Below, piece by piece: positions 26,062 through 34,930 of a DNA stretch of 64,000 nucleotides (position 1 is the stretch's first letter; each line of letters begins with the position of its first letter). Under the pieces are notes generated by a model. It ran no database searches. It saw nothing but the letters and a program-made list of their open reading frames with translations, and was not told where the DNA came from. The stretch is from Sipunculus nudus (lineage: Eukaryota > Annelida > Sipuncula > Golfingiida > Sipunculidae). The stretch covers positions 1,424,001-1,488,000 of the forward strand of contig JAPPUL010000069.1 in assembly GCA_026874595.1 (NCBI GenBank), written 5' to 3'. A program made the position numbers and the translations under genes.

Positions 26062-26567
26062 TTAAGAAGTAAGTCCTCAGACTCAAGTTTGTCAAAAAGA
26101 TGGCTGCATCCCTCCTCTAAAATATCAAGTACTAACTCAAAACCCCCCTTGCCACCATAATATGGGTCTGGCACTTCTTTTTCATTGCGACTGAAATATC
26201 CATGCCCTTCTTTTGCAGATGGACAAAAATCTACAAAACGATGTACTTTAGATTTAGCTTTATCATCTTTTGCAAGCGATAGTACATTATAATAATTTGA
26301 GTCATCCATCGTTATTATATAGTCAAACTCTTCAAAGTCTTTTAAACTAATTTTACGTGCCCTATGAGTAATAAATACGTTTCTGTCGGCGGCGGCTTTC
26401 CTCATCCTGTCATCTGCATGCGCCCCTGTATGGTATGCTGCAGTGCCGGCTGAATCGCAGGATATGTATTTCTCCTTTTTCTTTTCTTTAATTATTTTGT
26501 TCATAATTCCTTCGGCGGCTGGGGACCTGCATATATTTCCTAAACAGATAAATAATATCTTTATCAT
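26058..26567 (-). CDS. Low-molecular-weight protein-tyrosine-phosphatase family
   Basis: The P-loop is at the very N terminus: C8-LGNICRS, with C13 and R14. The general-acid Asp occurs in VPDPYYGG near residue 135. The length, 169 residues, is a little above average. Family members dephosphorylate phosphotyrosine, but homologues encoded next to fructosamine-kinase homologues can act on sugar-phosphate adducts. The translational overlap with the kinase gene favours that role here; this is an inference. Confidence 0.92.
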   Translation of the reverse strand: MIKILFICLGNICRSPAAEGIMNKIIKEKKKEKYISCDSAGTAAYHTGAHADDRMRKAAADRNVFITHRARKISLKDFEEFDYIITMDDSNYYNVLSLAKDDKAKSKVHRFVDFCPSAKEGHGYFSRNEKEVPDPYYGGKGGFELVLDILEEGCSHLFDKLESEDLLLK

Positions 26568-26716
26568 AAAAAAGTACTCCTACAAAGAGATTGTCAACAA
26601 AATATACATAAATTAAAGTATTTGTAATAAAAATTCACTCTAACAAATAAAATATCTTGACTTAAAGATTTAATAATCCAACAGCCGAATTACTTTAAAA
26701 TTGCAAGAGATATTTT

Positions 26717-26742
26717 AGGATTTTTATGTAGGATTTTTATGA
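26717..26742 (+). repeat. 13-base tandem duplication over a start region
   Basis: AGGATTTTTATGT occurs at 26717-26729 and, with one change, at 26730-26742. Each copy carries a ribosome-binding-like AGGA and an ATG; the first ATG is followed at once by TAG, the second starts the TPR gene. Confidence 0.8.
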
Positions 26743-27578
26743 CGGAAAGAACGCATACCAAAAGACAATTTAAGAAAACACAAAAAACACAAAAAGCACA
26801 AAAAGATAAAATTGTTTTTTTAAACTCGCCAAAAACTTTATATACACTTGGTTGCAAAACTAACAATACTGAAAGGGCAATTGGTTATTTCAAAAAGGTT
26901 TTGTCTTTAAAGCCTAAGTATTTAGACACAAACAGGCGGCTTGGATTTCTTTATAAGTCAATATCTTTTAATAAAGAGGCAATATACCATTTAGAGAAGT
27001 CTTTAGAAGAGCGTCAAAAAGAGCATATAAAGTACATAACGCAAAAGCAGCTACTTGATATATACATTAAAGAGAAAATGTATTCTAAGGCGTGCAAATT
27101 ACTTCTTAGCCTGGTATCCTTTTTTGGTAGTTTTGGCTTTTATGCTTTTTTAAAGCGACGTTTAGTAAATAAGCTTTTATATATAGTCTTTTTAAGAAGC
27201 ACTCCAAGAAGCACTCCAAGAAGCGCTTTAAAGCAAGATTTATATTATGAGAATAATCGTTATAAAGAGGATTATGAAAATATACTTTTTACACTAGTAT
27301 ATTTGCTTCGAGATGCAGGGCTTTATAATATAGCATTAGTGCATTCTAAAAAGCTTTTAAAGCTTAGCCAAAAATACAAAAATAACGATATACTAAGAAG
27401 ACGGATTTATTTTTCATATTGTTATCTAGTTGCAACAATATATGAGTGTAAGAATGATTATGCAATGGCATCACGTTATTTTAGCCTATTAAAAAGCTAT
27501 TATATCCATCCATCCCCGACATTAAGTGCATATGAAGTTATATATTCAAAAGCAGTAGAAAATGGTCTTGAGGCATAA
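26739..27578 (+). CDS. TPR-like helical protein, cytoplasmic
   Basis: The 279-residue protein begins with a very basic Lys/Thr/Gln-rich segment (residues 1-25). It then shows TPR-type helices (AIGYFKKVLSLKPKYLD, EAIYHLEKSLEE). No signal peptide is seen. Around residue 153 a 12-base tandem duplication gives STPRSTPRS. The gene stands alone on its strand and converges with ptsP, whose stop is 10 bases away. The function is unknown. Confidence 0.7.
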   Translation: MTERTHTKRQFKKTQKTQKAQKDKIVFLNSPKTLYTLGCKTNNTERAIGYFKKVLSLKPKYLDTNRRLGFLYKSISFNKEAIYHLEKSLEERQKEHIKYITQKQLLDIYIKEKMYSKACKLLLSLVSFFGSFGFYAFLKRRLVNKLLYIVFLRSTPRSTPRSALKQDLYYENNRYKEDYENILFTLVYLLRDAGLYNIALVHSKKLLKLSQKYKNNDILRRRIYFSYCYLVATIYECKNDYAMASRYFSLLKSYYIHPSPTLSAYEVIYSKAVENGLEA

Positions 27579-27587
27579 TTAATAGAT

Positions 27588-29987
27588 TCATACTGTAAAT
27601 AACCGAGGAGCCACCTCCCGTAATGTTTTCTTAACATAAAACTCAACATCCTGAGTAGTCTTTAAAGACAAGATATGCCGCCGTACATTCTCAAGCAATT
27701 TAGTATCAAGTTGTTGTATCATATAATGCAAATAAGGAATAGCCGCAGGACTTGTACTAAGGTCGTTTATACCAAGAGCAAGTAAAACAAAAGTGCTCTC
27801 GGTAGGACCTGCCATCTCTCCACATACAGAAAGCCGTTTATTTTTATGTTTAGCTACCTTTCTTACTACAATATCAATAGCTCTAAGCACAGCAGGATTC
27901 AAAGGACTATATATGTCGGACACCTTTTCATTATCCCTATCAACAGCTAATATATATTGAATAAGGTCATTAGTCCCAATGCTAAAAAAATCAACATAAG
28001 GCACAAAGTCATCTATCTGAAAGATAATAGAAGGGACCTCAATCATCATGCCAACATCAACGTCTTGGGAATAAGGAATATTAGAATATTTAAGCTCATC
28101 CTTTGCAAGCTGTAAAAACTCCTTTAGTTGTAATAGTTCATTAAGATGCGATATCATGGGAAAAAGTATTCTTACCTTTCCGTTTACACTAGACATAAGA
28201 ATAGCTTCAATCTGGTCAAGCAGTATTTTAGGATGGTCAAGTAAAAACCTACTTGACTTGTATCCAAGACACGGGTTCTCCTCACTTGGCAGCGGAAGAT
28301 AAGGTAACAGTTTATCTCCGCCAATATCTAAAGTACGTATAGTAATCTCGCCATCCGGGAATGAGCTTATAACATTGTCATAAATCTTCTTCTGTTCCTC
28401 TTTAGATGGCAAACTGTTTCTAATCATATATAAAAACTCGGTTCTAAAAAGGCCAACATCGCGAGTCGCTTTGCGTTTAGACATTTCGATATCGCTTATT
28501 AAGCCTATATTGGAACTAATGTTTATGATTTTGCCATCTTTTGTTTTAGGGATTTCCTCAAGATATTTATTAAAATAGTTTTGAAACTCTAAAACTTCGA
28601 GTTTGGCTTTAACTTGATATTCATCAACTAAAGGTTTTAAAGGGTTTATGAAAACAAAGCCTGTATTCCCATCAACCAGAACATAATCATCAAGAGTTAT
28701 TTTAGACAAAATATTAGGAATAACGACTGCCGGTATTTCCAAAGAACGGGCAAGTATAGAGGCATGTGAAGTATTTCCTCCGTGCTCAGTTACAATAGCT
28801 CGTACTTTTGAAACATCTAGATTTGCAGTTGTTGAAGGTGTTAGGAACTTAGATACAACTATGCAGTCATTAGGCAGTTGCCCTTGGTCTATCGGGCATA
28901 TACCAAGAATATTGTTTATTATCCTACGTCCAATATCTTCTATATCGATAGCTCTGTCTTTTATGTATGGATCTTCAAAATTCTTAAAAGTTTCTATATG
29001 ATTATTTATTATCTTGAATGTAGCAAAAGCCGCATTATAACCTTTTTGTATAAGTTCTTTAATGTCTTTATGTAGCTTAGTATCCTCAATTAACATTATA
29101 TGCGAATCAAATATTTGTAAAGTATTTGAGGATATTTGCTTTTGTAGGTTTTCTTTTATATTTAGTAATTCTTCTTTACTCTTTTCTATAGCCTTATCCA
29201 AGGTATTTAACTCAGAGTTAATATCATCAATTTTATTTGCAGTTACAACAGAAAAACTATAAGCCTGCTCAAGTAAGAGAACTTTGCCATATCCATATCC
29301 AAATGAAGTAGTAATGCCTTTAAAAGAATATATCTCCTTTTTAGTTTTATAGTTATTGTTATCTTTATCATTTAGAAAGCCATCTTCCGTAAGTTCTTCA
29401 AGCTCATCTTCAAGAGAAGCATTTTGAGTCAAATAGGAGTTATCTTTCTGATTTATGGTTTTGGAAATAACATAAGCAACTTGAATAACGCCTGCAATCT
29501 GCGAAGCGAGTATCTGCAGCATATTTATTTCATTTGCATGGAAGGAGTAAATATTTTTTTTCTGAACGACAAAAACGCCAATAGGTTTCTTATTCCCGAT
29601 TATGGGCAGACCAAGGAATGAGTTAAAAGGAGCCTCATCAGCCTCTTCAAAGTTCTTAAATCTAGGATGTTGTTTAACGTTGTCAATAGATATGGGATGC
29701 ATTTTCTCGATAGCAAGAGAAGTAACGCCCTCACCAAGCTTTAAAGATATTTTATCTTTGGCAGACAAGTTAAGCCCTTTGGTAGCTTTTAGGGTTAAGA
29801 TATTGCTTTTAGAGTCTAAGAGGTAGATAGAGCAGACATCCGTTTTAAGTTTATCAGAAACGATATTGACAATGCTATCCAAAGTATCTTCAAAGTTATC
29901 AGAAAGGTTAATAATCTGGTTAACCTCATAAAGCAAAGACATATAAATATTGTCTTCTTGTTTAAAGATTGAAGTAGTTAAATCCAT
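27588..29987 (-). CDS. ptsP: GAF-domain phosphoenolpyruvate-protein phosphotransferase (enzyme I-Ntr type)
   Basis: The 799-residue protein has an N-terminal GAF domain (about 15-175) and then the full enzyme I module. Visible are the phosphohistidine loop GGNTSHASILARS (H408), the PEP-binding LFRTEFLYM and IRTLDIGGDK, and the C-terminal SVCGEMAG with the catalytic Cys. It would phosphorylate an NPr/HPr-like protein using PEP in a regulatory phosphorelay sensing nitrogen or carbon status. No HPr, NPr or EIIA gene is in the window, and the next gene downstream is convergent. Confidence 0.93.
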   Translation of the reverse strand: MDLTTSIFKQEDNIYMSLLYEVNQIINLSDNFEDTLDSIVNIVSDKLKTDVCSIYLLDSKSNILTLKATKGLNLSAKDKISLKLGEGVTSLAIEKMHPISIDNVKQHPRFKNFEEADEAPFNSFLGLPIIGNKKPIGVFVVQKKNIYSFHANEINMLQILASQIAGVIQVAYVISKTINQKDNSYLTQNASLEDELEELTEDGFLNDKDNNNYKTKKEIYSFKGITTSFGYGYGKVLLLEQAYSFSVVTANKIDDINSELNTLDKAIEKSKEELLNIKENLQKQISSNTLQIFDSHIMLIEDTKLHKDIKELIQKGYNAAFATFKIINNHIETFKNFEDPYIKDRAIDIEDIGRRIINNILGICPIDQGQLPNDCIVVSKFLTPSTTANLDVSKVRAIVTEHGGNTSHASILARSLEIPAVVIPNILSKITLDDYVLVDGNTGFVFINPLKPLVDEYQVKAKLEVLEFQNYFNKYLEEIPKTKDGKIINISSNIGLISDIEMSKRKATRDVGLFRTEFLYMIRNSLPSKEEQKKIYDNVISSFPDGEITIRTLDIGGDKLLPYLPLPSEENPCLGYKSSRFLLDHPKILLDQIEAILMSSVNGKVRILFPMISHLNELLQLKEFLQLAKDELKYSNIPYSQDVDVGMMIEVPSIIFQIDDFVPYVDFFSIGTNDLIQYILAVDRDNEKVSDIYSPLNPAVLRAIDIVVRKVAKHKNKRLSVCGEMAGPTESTFVLLALGINDLSTSPAAIPYLHYMIQQLDTKLLENVRRHILSLKTTQDVEFYVKKTLREVAPRLFTV

Positions 29988-30125
29988 GAGTGCCCACTAA
30001 ATATAAAGTAAAGAATTAAAAAAATACCAATTAGAGATAGTCATCCCCAAAAGGGGTAACGTTCAAAACGTTTGCCAAAAGGAGTAAAGTGAACTTAGCA
30101 AGTAAGAAAAAGAGAAATAAGTTAA

Positions 30126-30464
30126 CTAATTGCGTGGTTTTAGCGTACTTTGTTTAATCATAGACTGGTTAAATCCGGTCCATTTAATTTTCCCTTCAAG
30201 GAGATTATAGTCTCTATATTCTTTAGTAATAAGTTCCCCATCAAAGTTTATATAAGACAAATATTTCCTAGTTTCCTTTCCGTTATGAGCAAATGAGATA
30301 GAAACGATTTGCTTACAATCTTTAGGGAGCTGGATATTAACGGCTCCCCCAAATACTCTTGAACGTATTTGGCTTTGCGGTGGAAATATTATATAAAAAG
30401 CGACAATAACAATAATAGTTAAAGCCAAAACAGCAACGGCAATAGCAATAGTCTTTTTACGCAT
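30126..30464 (-). CDS. Small protein with N-terminal membrane anchor, unknown function
   Basis: A 112-residue product: residues 5-27 are a strongly hydrophobic helix (IAIAVAVLALTIIVIVAFYI) after a basic MRKK. A roughly 80-residue domain follows that looks beta-rich (strands around KQIVSISFAHN, KYLSYINFDG and GKIKWTGFN). It is probably anchored in the inner membrane with the domain outside. It may share the ptsP transcript, 138 bases downstream. I do not recognise the family. Confidence 0.6.
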   Translation of the reverse strand: MRKKTIAIAVAVLALTIIVIVAFYIIFPPQSQIRSRVFGGAVNIQLPKDCKQIVSISFAHNGKETRKYLSYINFDGELITKEYRDYNLLEGKIKWTGFNQSMIKQSTLKPRN

Positions 30465-30698
30465 AAAGAAAACTCACAAAGTTAAAACTCAAAAAGTTAT
30501 TAATATAAATAAACAATCTAAAACAAGTCTAAGTTAGACAAGTAGTAAAATAAATTTAAGAATAATAGCAGTATAAGTCAACAAGAAGCTAGTAAGGTAA
30601 AGGTGTAAATAAAGCAATAGAGTATATTTTAGTATTAAAATAAAAATCAGATAACCGATGTGAGAATATAAGTTAAAAAGAAAGTGCGTTAATGAAGC

Positions 30699-30728
30699 AA
30701 GAGGGGCGGCAAGAGGGGCGGCAAGAGG
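30699..30728 (+). repeat. 12-base tandem repeat in the leader of the LIM-like gene
   Basis: AAGAGGGGCGGC is present twice (30699-30710, 30711-30722) followed by a partial third copy. It is notably GC-rich for this genome. The other part of the 294-base gap is A-rich, with no gene that I can support. Confidence 0.8.
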
Positions 30729-30758
30729 AATAGAATAAAATTATGGAGGACAAAAGAA

Positions 30759-31700
30759 ATGATACAGGGGCTTGACGTAGAAAGTAAAGTAATGCGTTGT
30801 AGTACATGCTCAAAGGAGATAAGGTCAAAATATGTAAGAATAGATGAATATAATAAGATACTGTGTGACAAATGCTATGAAACAGGGACCTTATGCCAAA
30901 TATGCTTTATACCGTCGTCTGAGAGTTATATAGTATACGGCATTCGAGCCTGTGAGACATGTTATAATAAAAGACATAACTGTTTAAGTTGCCGACGAGA
31001 CATATTAGGAGAGGAGAGTAAATATATCTTTGGCTTACAAGGGTTTTTCTGTATAAGTTGTTATAATGAGGGTCGTAAATGCGTACGTTGTTCTTATCCT
31101 GGAATATATGCAGATGTACTAAAAGAGGTGGATAAAGGCTTAGAGCTTTGCGTAAAATGTTATGGACAATCGGTTGTGAGTCAACAAATAGCGCATAATG
31201 TACTAACAAATATAAAAGTTATATTAAAGAGGAAGTTTGGGATAGAGACAAAAGACCTTGGGCTTGAAGTTGTAATAAATCTAGTAGATAAAGAAAAGCT
31301 TGCAAGTATTTTAAATGTAAGACATAAAGAAGCGAGACCTAAGAGAAAGTCTTCTCTTGGCGTGAGTGTAGGGAAGCAGGTACATACAATAAGTAAAGAT
31401 AAAACCTATGTAATATACAGCTTAGTAGGTTTACATATAAGGAGCTTCATATCGCATATAACGTATGAGTATGCAAAGATATTGGCAAGAGAGTTTTGTC
31501 CTGATGATATAAACGAAGGTGTTAGAGGAGGGTTTATAAGTTTCATATCAATAAAGCTACTATGGTTACTTGGTTATCATACCGAGATAGAACGTATATG
31601 TAATGAATACAATGCCTATAGTAGTAATTTGAGGAAGCTTAACTTTATAGAGAAGGCAGAGGGGATAAAGGGTATTTTAGAGTATATTAAAAGCAGCTAA
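30759..31700 (+). CDS. LIM-like zinc-finger protein with degenerate DA1-like domain
   Basis: The first 130 residues contain eight CxxC pairs (starting at about residues 13, 36, 46, 62, 72, 95, 104 and 126), enough for four zinc sites in LIM/treble-clef spacing. The C-terminal 170 residues follow the layout of DA1-like peptidase domains: a helix, a strand, then YSLVGLHIRSFISHIT-x-EYAK, PDDINEGVRGGF and LGYHTEIERI. Where active relatives have HExxH, this one keeps the first His but has Ile for the Glu and Glu for the second His. It is therefore probably not a protease. GGAGG lies 9 bases before the ATG. The 3' end is included in a tandem duplication. Confidence 0.65.
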   Translation: MIQGLDVESKVMRCSTCSKEIRSKYVRIDEYNKILCDKCYETGTLCQICFIPSSESYIVYGIRACETCYNKRHNCLSCRRDILGEESKYIFGLQGFFCISCYNEGRKCVRCSYPGIYADVLKEVDKGLELCVKCYGQSVVSQQIAHNVLTNIKVILKRKFGIETKDLGLEVVINLVDKEKLASILNVRHKEARPKRKSSLGVSVGKQVHTISKDKTYVIYSLVGLHIRSFISHITYEYAKILAREFCPDDINEGVRGGFISFISIKLLWLLGYHTEIERICNEYNAYSSNLRKLNFIEKAEGIKGILEYIKSS

Positions 31701-32135
31701 AATGTTATATAAAAACTATTAAAATAAAAAACGATATAATCTTGTTAAGTATAAACTACAACTTTTGTTTACGAAATAAAGCATTATTTAAGAGAGCGAG
31801 GAATAGCTTTAACAAAGCGTCATGGATAAAACTTCCTACTTGATAAAAACATCTTGGAAAAGCTAATAACTGCGTTGAAATCATCAAAGGGAGAGAGGGA
31901 AGCTAGGATAGAGAAGGCAGAGGGGATAAAGGGTATTTTAGAGTATCTTAAAAGCAGCTAAAATGTTATATAAAAACTATTAAAATAAAAAACGATATAA
32001 TCTTGTTAAGTATAAACTACAATTCAGTTTACGAAATAAAGCATTATTTAAGAGAGCGAGGAATAGCTTTAACAAAGCGTCATGGACAAAACTTCCTACT
32101 TGATAAAAACATCTTGGAAAAGCTAGTAACTTCGT
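31647..32135 (+). repeat. Tandem duplication of about 260 bases spanning the LIM-like gene end and ksgA start
   Basis: Copy 1 (31647-31875) and copy 2 (31908-32135) are about 95% identical, offset by 261 then 260 bases. Each contains the last codons of the LIM-like gene, the same intergenic stretch and the first 40 or so codons of ksgA. Copy 1 differs by a one-base insertion and a few substitutions. Bases 31876-31907 between them match neither copy. Confidence 0.92.
31742..31875 (+). pseudogene. Broken duplicate of the ksgA 5' end
   Basis: It corresponds to the first 44 codons of ksgA. A one-base insertion near 31764-31768 shifts the frame early, and the codon matching the Gln of the GQN motif is TAA. 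It cannot make a functional product and exists as part of the tandem duplication. Confidence 0.85.
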
Positions 32136-32890
32136 TAGCGTTAGCAGAGGATGAAAAGGTATTGGAGATAGGAGGCGGGCTTGGGCATCTTACAGCAAAA
32201 CTACTTGAGAATAAATTTAAAGTTACAGTATTTGAGATAGATAAGAAGCTATCAGAATGTCTTAAAGAGCGGTTTGCGGGGCAGGAGAGAGTAAAAGTGA
32301 TACATCATGATTTTCTCAAAGTATCTTTGTCAGACTATGTAGAAGGTGCTAAAAGCATTTCGATAGTAGGTAATATCCCTTATAATATAACAACGCCCAT
32401 AATAACAAAATGTATTAATGCTTTTGTTTTAAGTTCTAATTCTTATAGTATAAGATATTTACTTTTCTTGGTACAAAAAGATGTAGCTCATAGGATAGTG
32501 TCAAGGGAGGGGAGTAAGGAATATGGATCATTATCGGTATTTTGTCAAGCTTATTGTTGTCCAAGAATATTGTTTAATGTATCTAAGGAAGTTTTTTATC
32601 CAAAGCCAAAGATAGAGTCTAGCGCACTATTTTTTGATTTTAGAAATAGTAAGAGCAGAGGGCAAATAAAAGATAAAAAGCTGTTCGAAAAGCTATTAAA
32701 GATAAGTTTTGGCAAGCGTCGAAAGACTTTATATAATTGCCTTAAAACAAGTGATTTGGGATATAGTGATTATGAACTTGCCAGAGTGTTAGAAGAAGCT
32801 CAGATAGGGCTTAAAGTGCGTGCTGAGGAGCTTGGGTATAAAAAGTTTGTTGAACTTTCTAATAAGTTGAGTATATTATATTTCAAATAA
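32003..32890 (+). CDS. ksgA: 16S rRNA dimethyladenosine transferase
   Basis: KsgA dimethylates two adjacent adenosines near the 3' end of 16S rRNA during small-subunit assembly. The 295 residues contain RHGQNFLLD, the SAM-binding VLEIGGGLGHLT, the catalytic NIPYNITTPII and a C-terminal domain with KLLKISFGKRRKTLYN. The start is TTG; there is no in-frame ATG before the conserved GQNFL, and the N-terminal extension matches the length in Firmicutes-type enzymes. No good ribosome binding site precedes it. The upstream region exists twice because of the duplication. Confidence 0.94.
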   Translation: MLSINYNSVYEIKHYLRERGIALTKRHGQNFLLDKNILEKLVTSLALAEDEKVLEIGGGLGHLTAKLLENKFKVTVFEIDKKLSECLKERFAGQERVKVIHHDFLKVSLSDYVEGAKSISIVGNIPYNITTPIITKCINAFVLSSNSYSIRYLLFLVQKDVAHRIVSREGSKEYGSLSVFCQAYCCPRILFNVSKEVFYPKPKIESSALFFDFRNSKSRGQIKDKKLFEKLLKISFGKRRKTLYNCLKTSDLGYSDYELARVLEEAQIGLKVRAEELGYKKFVELSNKLSILYFK

Positions 32891-32944
32891 TTTACAAACA
32901 AAGTAAATATATTTAAAGAATTATAATTTAAGGAGGATATATTT

Positions 32945-33370
32945 TTGAATGCAATAAAGTACTATGTACTTCTTTTAATTATTTTAGGGTTTACAGGAGT
33001 TTTTGTAAATGGCTGTGGAGGTGGTGATAAGAACGCTTCTACAGAAACTAAAACAGCAGTAAAAACGGAAAAAGAGCCTGCCCCAAAACCTGAGGAGGCA
33101 CCAAAATCAGAAGTTGCATCAGGAGGAGGTAGTGTAGGAAGTAGCGGTGAAGATTTATTTGATGAAAAAGGGTGCGCATCATGTCATTTTGAGGATGAGG
33201 GGACAGTAAGGGAGCCATATCCAAGCAAGCAGTTATTAGCAGCTTTGAGTTATGAAGAGTTTCGTAAGGTAAGTAAAGAGGGTCGCCCTGGAACGTTAAT
33301 GACGCCACAAGACCTAAGTGATGAAGAAGCAAAGACTATCTACGAGTGGATAAAACAGTTTAAGAAATAG
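32945..33370 (+). CDS. Lipoprotein c-type cytochrome
   Basis: A TTG start follows an excellent ribosome binding site (AAGGAGGATAT). The signal peptide ends in a lipobox with the acylated C24 (VNGC). A Pro/Lys/Glu linker (30-65) is followed by a small cytochrome c domain: heme-binding CASCH (77-81) and a likely axial Met (M119 in GTLMTP), ending DEEAKTIYEWIKQF. It is a monoheme cytochrome tethered to a membrane on the periplasmic side and would carry electrons in a respiratory chain. No oxidase or bc1 genes are in the window. Confidence 0.88.
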   Translation: MNAIKYYVLLLIILGFTGVFVNGCGGGDKNASTETKTAVKTEKEPAPKPEEAPKSEVASGGGSVGSSGEDLFDEKGCASCHFEDEGTVREPYPSKQLLAALSYEEFRKVSKEGRPGTLMTPQDLSDEEAKTIYEWIKQFKK

Positions 33371-33380
33371 TTTAAAAGGA

Positions 33381-33461
33381 TTAAAGCTTAGGAGAACTTA
33401 TAAGATGTCGCTTAAAATGGCATTTCATTATGACTTTTATAAAAGGCTCCTAAAGCTTTAA
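33381..33461 (+). other. Long-range inverted repeat between convergent genes
   Basis: TTAAAGCTTAGGAG (33381-33394) pairs with CTCCTAAAGCTTTAA (33447-33461), 14 pairs with one bulged base. Inside it, TTATAA at about 33399 can pair with TTATAA at about 33437. A T-rich run follows. It could be an extended terminator shared by the cytochrome and serine hydrolase genes, or a structured RNA element. Confidence 0.5.
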
Positions 33462-33512
33462 CTTTCTTTAATAAAAGATTTAAAAGATACTTATTTATTC
33501 TACTTATATTTA

Positions 33513-34571
33513 TTATGCTGTTATTGATTGTAAGGAACCGAGCAAAGTGTCGTTAGCCTTGGCCCTAAAACTTTTCATTCTGCTTGCATTCTTAATGTAG
33601 CTCATAAGAGTTCTATTGGAAAGTATGGCAACGCCAATATTTAAATTTCTGTCAAGCCACACGGAAGTGCCTGTAAAGCCGGTATGTCCAAAAGACTTTG
33701 TAGTAAATAAGTTTCCCATGGAGTCAGGTTGTTTAATTTGGAAACCAAGCCCCCAATTATCTAAATAGTTTGTAGACATTGAACTAACGCTTTCATGAGA
33801 TAGGAGCTTAATATCTTTGTAAGAACCTGAATTAAGAATCATCTTAGAGTAAGTAAAAACATCATGAGCATTGGCAAAAAGGCCAGCATTGCCTCCAATA
33901 GAGTCAAATAGCAAGGAATTATCATCATGAACCTCGCCCCAAATGTTTTTACGTTGTTTAGAATTGCCGGTGGGAACTATCTTTTTTAAGAGAGTTTTAT
34001 CTGGCCTAAAGTAGGAGTTTTGCATATTAAGAGGTTTAAATATAAGTTCTTGAGCTAAAACATCTAACGGTTTTTTAACTATCGATTCTATAATAAGCTT
34101 AAGAATTATATATCCAAGACAGCTATATACGGCCTTTTGCCCGGTTTTATTTACTTGGCCAGTTAGTAATAAATCTTTAGTTGCCTGTTCTTTAGAACGG
34201 TCATTTTCATAGAGCGGCAACCAATCAGGCAGACCAGATGAATGACTTAGAAGATGAGCAATTGACACCTTTTGTTTTTCGGTATCGCTATTAAATAATG
34301 GCAAGAACTTATGAACCTTATCATGAATAGAAAGCTCGTTTTGCTCATAAAGCATAAAAGTAAGAGTAGCAGTAACAAAAGGTTTAGTTAAGGAAGCAAG
34401 GTCAAATATGCTATTTTTAGGTAAGGGGGTATTTGCGATTATATTACCATAAGCCTTTTGGAATAAGATTTTGTGGTTATTGAATAATATAATATCAACA
34501 GCGGCAAAAGTTTTCTTTTGTATAGCCTTATGGACAAGGGTATCTAGTAATTGAATATGCTTTTCAAACAT
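33513..34571 (-). CDS. Serine hydrolase of the beta-lactamase/transpeptidase-like family
   Basis: The 352-residue protein has the SxxK motif as SLTK (about residues 61-64) and the second motif as YSCLG where relatives have YSN. The third motif region near the C terminus appears as FGHTGFTG, as in class C-like esterases and DD-peptidases. There is no clear signal peptide, so it may be cytoplasmic. These enzymes cleave esters, amides or peptidoglycan peptides; the substrate cannot be told. Not evidence of antibiotic resistance. Confidence 0.88.
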   Translation of the reverse strand: MFEKHIQLLDTLVHKAIQKKTFAAVDIILFNNHKILFQKAYGNIIANTPLPKNSIFDLASLTKPFVTATLTFMLYEQNELSIHDKVHKFLPLFNSDTEKQKVSIAHLLSHSSGLPDWLPLYENDRSKEQATKDLLLTGQVNKTGQKAVYSCLGYIILKLIIESIVKKPLDVLAQELIFKPLNMQNSYFRPDKTLLKKIVPTGNSKQRKNIWGEVHDDNSLLFDSIGGNAGLFANAHDVFTYSKMILNSGSYKDIKLLSHESVSSMSTNYLDNWGLGFQIKQPDSMGNLFTTKSFGHTGFTGTSVWLDRNLNIGVAILSNRTLMSYIKNASRMKSFRAKANDTLLGSLQSITA

Positions 34572-34930
34572 AACATAATATATTGATTAAATAGGTTTAA
34601 TAATACTAATTTTATAGAGATATATAGTATAAAATAGATTGTTAGAGTTGTGGTAGTTTTCCTGTGTAAAAAGATAAGGTAGGTATTAAAATAAAGCATT
34701 AGAATAATAAAACAAAGCAAGAGGATCGGAATTAGTTTATCTATCTTATAGGTTATAGGCTTATAGAGAAAAGGGTCTTTTTTTTAGTAAAGAGACTAAA
34801 CTGGTTGTTTTCTTTGTGAATAGTAATGTTTATCTTATATAACTAATTAACGTTTATTTTATAGTTTGCTTTATAAAGGGATGAGTAATTAAAGTATACA
34901 AAAAATAATAGGAATAGATAAGGAGGCAGT
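34572..34930. other. 359-base divergent intergenic region, no gene seen
   Basis: AT-rich DNA between the minus-strand serine hydrolase and korA. It holds a run of eight T after GGGTC at about 34767, several short TTATA-type repeats and the korA ribosome binding site (AAGGAGGCAGT). I find no convincing -35/-10 pair, ORF or RNA gene. Confidence 0.6.

Noticed and set aside
31996-32001. TATAAT one base before the ksgA TTG
   Set aside because: As a -10 box it would put the transcription start inside the coding sequence, and no -35 is found; it is probably chance in AT-rich DNA.
33513-34571. Serine hydrolase as an antibiotic-resistance beta-lactamase
   Set aside because: No signal peptide, and the motifs fit the wide esterase/DD-peptidase family; there is no sign of transfer.
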